From positions 112,326 through 176,325 of the forward strand of contig QANT01006251.1 of the NCBI GenBank assembly GCA_003254885.1: a stretch of DNA of 64,000 nucleotides, written 5' to 3'. Below the pieces are notes generated by a model that searched no databases, had not been told where the DNA came from, and was given only the letters and a program-made list of their open reading frames with translations. How positions within the stretch are numbered: the stretch's first letter is position 1; every line of letters begins with the position of its first letter. The position numbers were made by a program, and so were the translations under genes. This stretch comes from Purshia tridentata. Lineage: Eukaryota > Streptophyta > Magnoliopsida > Rosales > Rosaceae. Positions 24,621 to 36,182 of this stretch are shown one piece after another.

Positions 24621-27590
24621 TTTGCAATCCGCAAATCCTCAGGTCAGATTGCACATATATATAATATATATGTATTTCAAGAATCAGAAGAAGAGCAAGA
24701 GAAAAAGTATATGCATAAAATAAAGATTCCAAATAAGTGATAGGCACATATATCTAAGTGTTTATATATATAGCAAAAGTGAGTAGCTAGCAAGTGAATT
24801 TCTATGAAGCAACCCTTTATTGCCATGAGCTTTTTTCTGTGGGCTGTTAAAGATACTCATGGTGGCTATCACTTTCAAGAGCATGAGACCAAAGGGTAAC
24901 CCATTTTTGGACCAGTGTTCAACAAAGTTGACTATGACGTACCACTGCTCACTAGCCAATCACCTGCCTCTTGTTTTTGTTCCCCCAAACTTTTTGTTCA
25001 ACAAATTTTTAGTTTAGTTATAACTCTTACATGGTGGTGTGACCTGTCTGTGTCTGTGTGAGGGTTACTTTCAACTCATGTCGTTTTGGTCAGCTTTTTC
25101 TTAATCGTTCTTAATTTATTAATTATGTCATTAATGTTGTTCTTAAACACATGGCATGGTCTGAACCTTGGCTCCCATTGGCTGTGTCCATTTCATCTTG
25201 CGCAAGATATATATATATTCTACGAATAGAAAGAGAGATTGATGACCCAATTTGACAACAGTAGCTCTGCTTTCTCAGGTTTAGCACTCGCGCATATAAT
25301 ATTAGTCTGATTTATAAAAGATTTATATGCAACTTAAAATTACGGTACTGCCCTCACTCAAAGGAGCAGGCTAAGCTAGTAGCTTGTAAAAATTGACCTT
25401 TACAAGTTAATACAAACAAAAATGTATGTTATGGTACGTGTAAAAAATGTGATACCTTTAATATTACTCACATATATACTATATGCATGATCACATTTTG
25501 TGTCATGTGTGTATTTATACACCAAAATGTTTATCTTTTTTGTTATCAAATATGAATATGAATTGTTAATTAAATTAAATTAAAGAATCTTCATTAAATT
25601 GATATATACACATGCAAAAGAAATTTTATTTCGTAAAATAAATGTAACAAAAGCACCTTTAATTGATTTCTAGAATATTAAGCATGATATGGTAGATAAG
25701 TACTGGGGAACTTTCTTCTTCTTTTCTTTTTCTTTTTTCCATAGCATATTCCTCCATATTTGTTAATTAATTAGTTGGGTTGATCTTCATGCCATGATCG
25801 TATATCCTGTCGATCACCATGTCGTCCTTAGCTGTATTTGTGTGGTGGACTCTACTCTCCTTTCTCAAAGATCGACGACATCGATCTTTATATATAGTTC
25901 CCTTCTATTTTTAGATTATTTCATTTGTTCTTTTTATTTTTCTAGTATATTCAAATGCCCCACAATCAAAGAACAAATTATAAAGCTCAACGTACATGAT
26001 CATGCATGTTGTAGGCTAGCTCCTCAACCTACATATGGACAAGGGGTTTGATCTATTTGGTATACTAATTAATCACTTATTTAAAGTTTGTATTACATAT
26101 TAATATTAATACTAGCTAGATGAACATGGTCTGAAAACTCAAAAGCAAAGTCTTTCTTCAATTAATGCATACTTAATTTAGCTATAAATCAATCGACTTT
26201 ATTTGTATGATGACCTGTAGATGATTATTTGGCTTCCTTTTTCATCCAATATAGGTACCTAATTAATTAGGTCAGCAGATATATGCATTCTGGCCCCATG
26301 ATCGATCTCCGATCATACATAAATTATTGTATATTAGGAGTAAAATTTTATTTGTATATATATTTGTATTCTATTATATATAACTGATGTTAGTGTTGGG
26401 AGTAAAATTTTTATGTAATAGATGTATACGTATATTTATTGTGTCTATTTCTCTTATTACGTAACTTAACATGTAATGAGAAAGATAGACACATAAAATA
26501 TATACATAGCTATAATAAGTTAGTTTTTTTCTCCATCGTTAATTGTAATAGAGAGATCAATGTTGAAGGTCCTGGCCGGCTTTCTCGGCGCAATCTGAGG
26601 TTATGTAATAATAGCGGGATAGCTATAACAATATATAGAATTAATTTGAATTAGTGGACTTAATAAACTATAATATTTGTTAGACAATGTGGAGGTATCA
26701 TTTTCTTGGCCCACCTTCACCTATATAGTCATTAATTATTATTTGGTCTCAAAAGCTCATCTTTCGATAAGTAAATGGTGTCCATCAAAACAGTGAATCT
26801 CACAAAAGCTAGCTCATGCCATTTGCCAACATTAATTCGAAACTTTTGGCTTTCAATATATATAATTGTGAGTATTAATGTAATTATAAGATGTTTTTTG
26901 CAAGAATCATATGAACCATGTGCGAAATGGAGATTAATTAAGAATAATTCTGTCTAATCTAGCTAGTAGGCCTTCCATGATTAAAAATTTAATAGGTAAT
27001 TTTATATTATAATGGGCATTAGGCAAGGTAGGCCAAATTTGAAGCCGACCCATTATTATTATTCATTATTTGCTGCTTTTTAGGCAATCCCTAAGAATGT
27101 TTGAATCGATCTCACCCACTCTGAGTTAATAATATACAACTTGGGGAATGTAATCACAGTAGTCGTAGTATCTGACCATCTGCGACTTTGCCTTGCGATT
27201 CCGAGTTTTTATGTATATATGTAGTCCTTTATTATGTTGGTGGGTTCGTTAAAAGGTTATCATGGTTAACATCAATTAAACTGCACTTAACAAGACAATT
27301 AATTGTTTTTATGTATTTAATGGCACGTGACTTTTTCTAGGCAAAAAACCAGGTCTTGCTTCGGCTGCTTGGTGGCTTTGGTTCCACAACAACAAGTGTG
27401 CTTTGTCTTTGTGGAGGAGAGGCCATTAAGGCACGTTTAGATTATTTATTAATTTACTTTTTAATTGCATGTGTAGTTTCTATTCAGTTTAGTAAGATGA
27501 CATTTCTCAAACATGTGTAGTTTCTAACTGAATGCCACGAATAATGTACACGAAAAGTTGAGAAATAGAATAATTTCTTCATAAAGTAAC
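24621..27590. other. Intergenic between the ABCB gene and a MITE, no gene
   Basis: This 3-kb AT-rich stretch includes the ABCB promoter. A hairpin element lies at about 26416-26507. No coding sequence is convincing; open frames are short and lack domains. Confidence 0.6.
26441..26492. repeat. Short inverted repeat (hairpin)
   Basis: Arms 26441-26460 and 26473-26492 are complementary at 16 of 20 positions around a 12-base loop, with weaker complementarity outside. A related, weaker hairpin containing TTTCTCTTAT and its complement lies at about 22520-22580, inside ABCB intron 4. They may be a small MITE family. Confidence 0.4.
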
Positions 27591-27593
27591 TTA

Positions 27594-28057
27594 GGCCTTC
27601 TACAATACCTTATACTTATTTTGAGTATCAAAAAATAACTTTTTAATGTTATGGGGATCAACTTCACAATGGTGTTGAGAGCCAAAATAGGGATAAAGTT
27701 TTGAAAACCTATTTTAGTTTTTATTGATTTTGTATTTAAAAACAAAAAACACTATATCCTACCGTCCATTTTTTGAAAAACACCAGATCACATCCTTGAT
27801 GCACGCGGGCCCATTGCCAATGACTATATGTTGGGAACTAGCTTCTCTCTCTCTTCAGTTTAATCACATGGGCTGGGAATCTTTGAGCTAAAAAGTAGTT
27901 TGGGTCTTGGGTATCAAGGAGGGTCAAAAGTGGGGATCAGTTTTAGGGATCAAAGCTTTTGAGTATCATAATTCCGGTCTACTATTTTGAGCTTATCTCT
28001 AAAATATACCCATTTTAACTCTTGGGGATCAGATACCGGCAACCATGGTAGAAGGTC
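27594..28057. mobile_element. Tourist/PIF-Harbinger-like MITE, 464 bp
   Basis: The element begins GGCCTTCTAC and ends GTAGAAGGTC, an inverted repeat with one mismatch. It is flanked on both sides by TTA (27591-27593 and 28058-28060). A 3-base TTA target duplication with GG-starting termini is the hallmark of PIF/Harbinger elements and Tourist MITEs. The interior has no transposase frame. Confidence 0.6.
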
Positions 28058-28060
28058 TTA

Positions 28061-29042
28061 TCTGTGTAAATTTTTTAGAAAACGGATAATAAAATAACAT
28101 TTTTTTCCATGTTTTAAATTTAAAAGGACTAATGTAAGACTGATATGTGATTTGAGATCTTCAATATGACATGATTTTAACATAGTCCGAAAAATGTCAA
28201 TTTTGTTATCGTGTAAACAAAGACGGAGTTATGAAGGAGCTTGTAGGAGCTATGAAGTCTTAGCCTAGCCTAGCCTAGCCCTACAATTCTGACTTCATTC
28301 CCGTGACTTTTCTTAAAACAATAATTAAAACCAAATATATTTCTTACATATGTGCGCTATCAAACATGAATGTCATAATCAGAACACTAACATCATTAAC
28401 AAACCAATCACAAGAACACATATTTTACAAAAAGCTAAGAAAATGAAATTTATAGTTTAACTTATAAAGTGGGATTTAGGAAAAAAACCAATCAACACTA
28501 TATTTCTATTTATAAAAAAAAGTCGGCCCTACGCTCTTTAATTTCAGTCCGCGAATTTTTATAGTCGGCATCGTTCACAACCTATGATTATGATTATAAT
28601 ATAGAAAAAGTTAATTAGAAAATAATGAAAGGCTTAGCGGTGAGTGATTGGCAGAGGCATCATGATTATTAGTTACACGTAGTAGGGATGAGGATGAGGG
28701 ACCTCCGTGATGAAAATGCAAAGATGACGACACAGAACGAAAAAGAAAAATGCAAAGATGACGAATGCTAGAGGAAGCGGAGATATAATAAAGCTCCATT
28801 ATTTTGCACTTAAAAATGAAAGCCAGGACTTCCATCACGTCAAGTACAATATAAAATATCTTTTACATATACATAATTATATGCATCTTAAATTAATTTC
28901 TTTGTCACGACTCACGAAGAGGCATAATTAATGGGCCAAGGGCCCACAGTGGTTGGGCTAGGGCCCACAGTGGTTGGGCTAGGGCCCAATGCTGGATTTC
29001 ACTACATCGGGCCGACTGGTACCAGCTCCAAAAGCCTTGCGT
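28061..29042. other. Intergenic, with minor repeats
   Basis: No gene is seen. Four TAGCC units lie at 28261-28280, and a 21-base GC-rich unit is repeated just over twice at 28939-28988. Confidence 0.6.
28939..28988. repeat. 21-base tandem repeat
   Basis: The unit beginning AGGGCCCACAGTGG is present at 28939-28959 and 28960-28980 without mismatch and starts again at 28981. It lies just beyond the 3' end of the Rit1-like gene. Confidence 0.8.
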
Positions 29043-31381
29043 CTACTGTTGGCATCCTTGCAAGTGTGAAGGACCACTAAGAAAATTGAAAACCTGCTTC
29101 AGATTTCCTCTAGATGGCCTGGCATTTACTACATATTTACAGATAACTATGAGTCTTCTCCGCATTTCCAATTTAGTAATGCATGTCCCACTGAAGAAGC
29201 TTCCACCATCAAAGGCTCCTAAGACAAAATTCACACACAGAGCACAAAGAAAACATAATGAAAATCGCTAATTCTAATCGGATTGCGAGCAATGTAAGAA
29301 AGTATACCTCCTTCATCAAATAATGATGTCAAGATTGCCAGACAGACGCATACACTGATATCTTCCCCTGGAAGCAGAGGATATTTGGAACATGTTAGCA
29401 CACATAAAGGCTGGCCAAAGAATAAGAAAAATAAATGCCATGCAATGCACAATGGAATGATTTCATTTCCACTCAAACTGGAATTCAACTAGGCAAGAGC
29501 TGAGAAGTCTTTACCATTTGGGCAACAAATTAGAAGTGTCTTCCCTTTGCTTAGATTCAACTTTGCAAAGTTCACAGCACAAGGGAGATTATTTAATATG
29601 GAGAAGCGATCAAACTTTGATGTCTGTCCAGTAATCGAAAGTTAGCGCAATAAATACAGAACGAATTTGGAAATAAGAATGCTATCCTATTATTGTTTTG
29701 AACTCACCACCATAGGAACATGCATATATGCCTTAGAAGAGGCAGAGATAGACTCCTGATCACAATTTAATATGCAATCAACTTTAGACACTGCAGCTGC
29801 ACCCAAAAAGGTAGGAGTAAGCCACATGAAAAATATGAAAATATAATGAATTAATATTTAGATAATTCTGCTGATCAAAGCTAGATAGAAATGCGAAACA
29901 AAAGATTGAAGCAGATAAAACATGAACATATAACAAGCCTGCCTACATCTGATGACCATAAAATTCACATGCACAGATGAATGCAGCCCAAATTGAAGGG
30001 TCTGCTTGTATGAAGTGGAATAAGAATTCTTAATTCAGAATACCAGTTTGAGATAAGCCTACAGCAAGATTAGTCGAACCGAGCCAAGACATAACACAAT
30101 CTTTATCAGAAGAAGTTGGACCAATACTTATGTTTGAGACATCGAAAGCTAAAAGTGATTCATCCTGCAAACAATGAACCGAGCTTGCTACTGACTTTGG
30201 GGCCTTGACAGTGACCTGAGGAGCATTTTGCCCTCTTTGAGCACGATACACCCTATCTTTTTCAATTATATCAGCTACCATCTGATTACACGAATCCGGA
30301 CCTACGTTTATAATATCATAGGCCTGATTCCAGAAAAGGGTAGGTGTTAAACCCCTTGCCCAACTTTCCTCATCATCACCAGCTCCTGGTATATAATTCC
30401 AACTAAATTGTGAACTAGTCCTGTGTTGCCCGACGCCACTCGAGGAAGAGGCAGAGACAAGAATGATGGGTGTGAAATCCCAGGAATCATGGTCAGGAAC
30501 CTCATTCAACCAAATGACACTTCTTTGTGATATCCATAGAGGGCGCAATGGCTTTTTCAAACAAGATGCAAGAGAGGCAATATCAGCTCCACTGGAATCT
30601 AATTGTTGGGTCCATTCTTCCAATCGATCCTCAATAGAAGCTTTCTCTGTTGCAGAAACCCAAAGGGGAAGATGCAAGGAACAATCCCAATCAACATTGA
30701 CATGCTTTGTATCTTGAGAATGTTCATTAGTAGTATGTGACTCCTGTTTAGAAGCAACAGAGCAACTAAGGACTCGTAAACATAATCCCAACAATTAGAA
30801 CAACTTTGAAATTTGCAGAGGAATGCATTTCATAAAAATTTCTGACCCCTTCATTTAACATAGGACTATGTAGCATTCTGTTCAAATGGTTGCGAATGGA
30901 GCGATTCAAAACGCAAGTCCAAATGGGAATCGTTTTGGACATGCTGTCCGGAAAGCGCTTCCCTCTGCGAGTGGCATCCGCAATAAAACAGCCGCCCTTC
31001 TGTCCTAACCCAATTCAAGCACAAGTCAAAAAATTTGAATCAATTATGAGCAACACAAATTTGTTGAAGAAAATGAAGGAAAAAATAAGAGAAACCTGCA
31101 AGTTGAGCGACATGAAGGTTGAGGCGGGAGGTATTGAAGGACCAATTATTGGTGTGACCGTCAGTGGATTTGAAGTAACAGGTGGAGTGGAAGTTGGGAG
31201 AGTACCAGAGACCACAGCGGAGATTGGCGAGGAGAGGGAGGTCGGGCCATAGCTGCCAGATCTCGCCGACAAAGATTGAGTCCTCGTAAATTGACCTCAG
31301 CGCGTTGTAGAGGTTGTTCTCTTTCCGCTTTATGCTCCTCGCTACTCTGTAAATGCTCTGCTTTGTGTCATCGTCTTCCAT
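29043..31381 (-). CDS. Initiator tRNA 2'-O-ribosyl phosphate transferase family (Rit1-like)
   Basis: Seven exons in transcript order: 31381-31096, 31004-30847, 30743-30044, 29796-29708, 29623-29515, 29367-29308 and 29218-29043, giving 525 residues in one frame. The N-terminal domain has the family blocks STDGHTNNWSFN and GKRFPDSMSKTIPIW. The central block has WDFTPIILVSAS and GAGDDEESWARGL. The C-terminal domain has GKTLLICCPNG, GEDISVCVCLAIL and ARPSRGNLKQVF. In yeast this enzyme adds 5-phosphoribose to A64 of initiator tRNA-Met, which bars it from elongation. The plant protein is presumed to do the same. The intron between exons 2 and 3 is about 100 bases and its borders are the least certain. 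An in-frame ATG at 31462 could extend the N terminus. It diverges from the DUF295 gene. Confidence 0.9.
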
Positions 31382-32339
31382 AGCAGAGTGTAGAAGAGAG
31401 ATTGCGGCTCGTTCAGTTCTCGCAATTCGTACAACGTTAGGGTGTGTAGTTGCTGACACCACGACACTATAAGATACGTAGTTTCTCGTACTTGTGTCAT
31501 GTGGTCGTTATTCCAACGACATTGTAATAATAGCAAGTTAGTAACTCATACGTAGGTTTAAGCAGCATTGTACGGCTTTACTTCTTTAGTTACATTACAC
31601 CTCGAAACAGCGTCGTACCACTTTTGTTTCCTGTTCAAGTAAGGTCGTTTTGACTCTCTACCACTTAGTTTGCCTGCACTTCAAAGTGTTTTGAATTGAA
31701 AAAAAAAAACAATTTAAAAAATCTGTCATATTATTAGAAGCAACCACAGTCCAGAATGACTTGAGTAATTCTCATTTTCAATTTTTAAATCAAGCAAAAT
31801 GAGATTTCAATTCATCTATTTATTTTTAGGGTGATAACCACGAAAATGTCCAAACCGAACCCAAAATATCCTAGTAGGTTTTGGGCCGTCAGTTCATTTT
31901 GTGCTGATGTGGGCTTGAGCCGAGGCTACTGTTTTGGGCCACCAGTTTTGTGGGCCGGCCGTTTTGTCAGCAGCCCTAACTACAGCTACAATAGGGTTTA
32001 GGCAAAGTGACACACAAACTAAAGTTATATGTAATAGCGTATACCTCAAGGCAAACGTATAGCAGTTTTGTTTTCCCGTCTCCATAATTTTCAACACCGG
32101 GTACTCTTTCTATCTTACTCACTGATTCTAAATAAATGGCTACTGATCTCAGTCAACAAAATTGATTGCTAAATGCTAATTTATTCATAAAATTAGGGAT
32201 TTTATTGAAATAGGGCTGTGATTATTGGGGGATTTGCTGGTATAATCAATTAGGGTGAGAATGGTTTGGTATTGTCGGTTTCCTAGTAAAGATTTAAAGG
32301 GTGGGTTCTGCCTTTATAATAGTATAGATATATAATGCA
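31382..32339. other. Divergent intergenic region between the Rit1-like and DUF295 genes
   Basis: About 1 kb that must hold both promoters. No open frame of note. A short A run lies near 31700. Confidence 0.6.
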
Positions 32340-32347
32340 TATATAAA
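32340..32347 (+). promoter_or_regulatory. Probable TATA box of the DUF295 gene
   Basis: TATATAAA lies 93 bases before the ATG at 32433, a typical distance for a plant promoter with a leader of about 60 bases. Confidence 0.45.
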
Positions 32348-32432
32348 AACTAAAGCAAGTGCTCTTTTCTCTGGTTCTAATTGCTCTCTGCCTCTTTCTT
32401 TCATAATTGTTCTTTTGCCCTGTGGTAGGAAG

Positions 32433-33635
32433 ATGAAGAGGAAGCCCTGTGGTAGTAACATGGCTGCTGCTGTTACTTCCAAATCGGCTGCACCCCAGGG
32501 ACTTCCCATGCTCATGATCCCCTCAGATTTACCCCAAGAACGATTTTACAGCGTTTTTGAAAAAAAGTTCTTGGAAAATAGTAATATTCAGATACCAATG
32601 CCTCGTGATACTCATCGTAAATCTGGGAAATTGAAAACCGTTAGCTACTGTGTTGGGTGTGCTAATGGTTGGTTCGCCTGGCTAGTACAAGATTATACAG
32701 ACAATAATGACCCTCCTGTTATAAATTTCATCAACCCTTTCAGGAAAGATCAACTGCCCATTTCTCTCCCTCCCATTTATGGCATCCTTTCATGCGCGGA
32801 CATCAGGGTAATCACGTCCGCTGATCTCACTTGTGAACCAGATAATTGTGTGGTCATAGCAATGTCCATTAATGGATCCAGCCTTTCTTTCATTAAAGGA
32901 GGACAAAAGAATTGGACTTGCTTCGAAGCCTTCGAAGTAGGGGAAAATTATCTGTTTTCTGATGCTATTTTTTATAAAGGCCAAGTGTACTCAGTTGAAA
33001 ATCGGTTGGGAAGAATTGTGTCATTCAATGTAGATAGCTCTCAACCGGGAGTTGCTGTTTTTTATTCTTTGAAAAGCAGCAGCAACATGATCCAGCTTTT
33101 TGATAGCAGTACCAAACGCGTAGAGTATGTAGAAATCAGCAACAACAACATAAGGCGACACAAAGCACTTCCGCCTTCAAATCATATGTTCCGGTCTTCT
33201 GTTCGGGCATATTTTGTGAAATCAACCACCGGAGACCTATTGCATGTTCGAAGATTTTTAATTATTGTACCAGGGGTGTGGGAGGTGATTGAGAGCTTCT
33301 TCATGGTTTACAAGTTGGTTTTTGATGACGAGGGCAACATTGTACAGCAGGTTGAGGTAACAAGCATTGGCGATGAAGCTCTTTTTGTCGGGGATCACAG
33401 TGCATCCATGTCTCTTTTGGCTTCAAACTATCCTGGCTGCCACCCAAATTCCATATACTACGTTGATCAATCACAAACTGTATTACAAGTGAGGAATAAT
33501 TCAGAAGTTTTTCAATATCACATGGCAGGAGTTTTCAATTTAGAGAACGGAACCAGCACACTACTTTACTCCAAGAAATATTATAAACCCGAGTTCGTGA
33601 GTGGACCTGCACTTTGGTTTATGCAACCCGTTTAA
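32433..33635 (+). CDS. DUF295 (KIB1-4 beta-propeller) protein lacking an F-box
   Basis: Single exon of 400 residues. The first true ATG in the frame is 32433; a frame start 18 bases earlier is TTG. The middle and C-terminal parts show the DUF295 pattern: NPFRKDQLPISLPP, FSDAIFYKGQVYSV, a VYKL strand, GDEALFVGDHSASMSL, and HPNSIYYVD. Many family members carry an N-terminal F-box and act in SCF ubiquitin ligases. Here the first 60 residues are short and show no F-box, so an SCF role is doubtful. The function is unknown. It is intronless, as many of the family are, and diverges from the Rit1-like gene with a gap of about 1.05 kb. Confidence 0.8.
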   Translation: MKRKPCGSNMAAAVTSKSAAPQGLPMLMIPSDLPQERFYSVFEKKFLENSNIQIPMPRDTHRKSGKLKTVSYCVGCANGWFAWLVQDYTDNNDPPVINFINPFRKDQLPISLPPIYGILSCADIRVITSADLTCEPDNCVVIAMSINGSSLSFIKGGQKNWTCFEAFEVGENYLFSDAIFYKGQVYSVENRLGRIVSFNVDSSQPGVAVFYSLKSSSNMIQLFDSSTKRVEYVEISNNNIRRHKALPPSNHMFRSSVRAYFVKSTTGDLLHVRRFLIIVPGVWEVIESFFMVYKLVFDDEGNIVQQVEVTSIGDEALFVGDHSASMSLLASNYPGCHPNSIYYVDQSQTVLQVRNNSEVFQYHMAGVFNLENGTSTLLYSKKYYKPEFVSGPALWFMQPV

Positions 33636-34513
33636 TGGACTCTTCTTCTAGCTGCCTGGCTTTGCAGTTCATCATTTATCTTATTTATAAGGATATTTAT
33701 GTTCAACTATCTATTAATTTATTATGTTTTGCAAACTTGGATTAGAGCTAGGACATGCTCAGTAACTCTCTCGCTCTCTCTGTGTCTATATTTATTTTAT
33801 GTCTCACTACTTATTACTTATTAGAGTTTTGGAGTATTACTTCTCACGCCCACCTTTTACATCTATCCGTTCCATTCATCATGCAGCCTTATAACTTGGG
33901 AAGCCTGAACGTGTGTGTGGTTGCTATATCAATAATCATAAATAGGACAGTGGGTTCTGTTTTTGTTCATATCCAGAGGCAGTTTATCTATTCCTGTAAT
34001 TGTTATTGCAGCTTCAATTCATGGTAACTCTTGGTTAAAAGAGTCGATGGAATTTGATGTTGCTATATATTCTCTGTTAAATCAATGTGTCATATATATT
34101 CATGCACGCAATATAGTTGGTCAATGGAAATGAATAGAATTAATTAATTAAAGATGTGTATATATATATATATATATAGGTTTTTAGTACGATTTGTCCC
34201 TTAACCAATAGAACTACGTACTATCTTCCTCCCTAAAGCTGTTTGATTTCTTTAGATTAATGCAAGAAGTTTGGTGCATTAATAGCATCGTATTGTAAAA
34301 CCTGGTCATCTTTCACAGGCATTTTGAAGCACATAAAAGAAGAAAGTTTCAACTTGAAATCCACACACCCAATACAAGTAGATCAGTTTACAACTCGTGA
34401 AGAATCAAGAGGAACACTAGATTAATCAATCTATAGAGGAACATGAACACGAACTCATTAATTTTTATCAGAAACTCCATTAAATATGACAGTCACTAAT
34501 CTCCATTGGCTTT
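33636..34513. other. Convergent spacer between the DUF295 and ERD7-like genes
   Basis: No gene recognised. A (TA)n microsatellite lies at 34158-34178. Confidence 0.6.
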
Positions 34514-36182
34514 TTAAGAACTTTTGCTTCTATTTTTTGCCGCATTCTTGAGCACTCCTGTAGTGACTGATGAAGCTGGATTGATGGCCTTTCTTATTTT
34601 GAAGATGTTCCAAGCTGTGCTGGCACAATGCCCTGCGGTTGCAAACACATCCTCAGTGGCCTCCCCTGCACTTTCCCCAAACCTGTTCCTCAAGAAAAAT
34701 AGGAATTCAAGTCAAGTTATATATGGAACAATCAGCCATATGTACTTATATATAGGAATTTAAGTCATATTTCAAGTCTAGTTTGTATATATGGAAAATT
34801 ATTGTGTGACACTAACACCACATGACATGGCTGATAGCTCGTATATATGTGTGACTACCTCTGGCTGACCACTCTAGTTGTAGCAGCGGAGGTAGCAGAA
34901 AGAGCTTGTTTCTCTGCAACTTCAGCAGCATCCAAAATCTTGTCTGCAGTTTTCAGAATGGACCATTTAAATATGTAAATTTCTGTTATATCCTTGCCAC
35001 TTTAATTAAAAGAATGCATGTATGAATTCTGTAACTTACTGATAGCATCAAGTGAAGCCAAGAGGACCTGTCCTGGAACCATGGCTAGGAATGCCTTCCC
35101 TGCCTGGGAATTAACCACAGGTCCCATTACTGATCCGGTCGCAATACCAACCCCATCAAGCATAGATTTGCTAATCTTTGATGTCATCTTTGACAACTTT
35201 CTCACACTGAAATAGCAAAACAAAAAATGCTTACCTTTCATGCTCTCACAAAACATTCTAAAGAAATTGTGTATGAATTTGGAACTCTACCGTTTCAAGT
35301 TCTTGTTCATGCCACCCTTTTTTGTGGCACTAGAATTTTTGCTACTATTACGTTCTGGTTGTTTGACAGAACTTTTCTCCTCAACAGCACGTGTCAATGT
35401 CGTTTCCCCTCCTTTTTGAACCTGTTCTCTTCTCCCGAATCATGAAAATTATTGTTAGATGTTTACAAGAAACTAATTGGACAAAGATTGAGCTGAAGAT
35501 TAATTTGAAATGGATTTCATTGATGCATTAATACAAAGCTCCTAAGCAATCTAGTATATATGTTTTAGTGTTCATAAGGCCAAAAACAGACCTGATTGGT
35601 GTAAGCATTGCTACACATGAAGATCCCCTTGACAATCTGACCAGTCCCCCCTGCAATTGCTTTGGCTAACACATTGTTATAGTCTTGAATCCTCGGAGCA
35701 TACTCCTTCCAGTCAACCCCTTTATTCTTGGTCGATGTCAAGCCAGAAAAGCAAGAGTGCTCTTTTAAAAAAGAATCCAGAAATCCCAAATTACTTTCAT
35801 ACTGCTCTGGAAAAGTCACACCATAGCTCAGAGGGTCACCATCTTTCATGGGCAAAGAGAATAGATAGTGCAGAGAATCAAGCTTCACCACAGGCTCATC
35901 TTTTGTCAAAGGCCACTGAAGCTCTTCACCAACCTTTATTATGGTGGCCAAAGAAATATTCCCGTCCAAGATGTTCTCGAGAATGAACTCGCCATTAGCG
36001 AGCTCCACAGTTTCTCCTTCTTCCATGAGGTAGACTCTGCATCCTGGGATTTGTAGGAGGACTTGTTGCTGGAGATTTTTGGGTTCTGGGTATTGCTGAG
36101 CAGCACTTTCATAGGGTGGTGTCACTGTTTTCATGGATGATGAAGTTTTGGAGTTGGAACTGCGAGAACTGAAGCAACCCAT
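34514..36182 (-). CDS. ERD7-like senescence/dehydration-associated protein
   Basis: Five exons in transcript order: 36182-35592, 35421-35291, 35206-35040, 34943-34859 and 34682-34514, giving 380 residues. The N-terminal half has the conserved [17 protein letters not shown]-like ([12 protein letters not shown]) and SLPMKDG blocks of the family. The C-terminal senescence domain contains a long glycine/alanine-rich stretch ([33 protein letters not shown]). Family members are induced by drought, cold and ageing and bind membrane lipids. The protein starts Met-Gly-Cys, which would allow N-myristoylation on Gly2 and palmitoylation on Cys3; this is inferred from the sequence only. The region between the two halves (exon 2) is Lys/Ser-rich and probably disordered. 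Confidence 0.92.

Noticed and set aside
28261-28280. TAGCC tandem run as a possible telomere-like or satellite repeat
   Set aside because: Only four 5-base units, not the plant telomere unit TTTAGGG, and not continued.
30847-31004. Reading the Rit1-like exon 2 frame onward to its stop near 30770 as an alternative C terminus
   Set aside because: The frame loses family similarity after the GTCAGA donor, while the next exon resumes it in phase.
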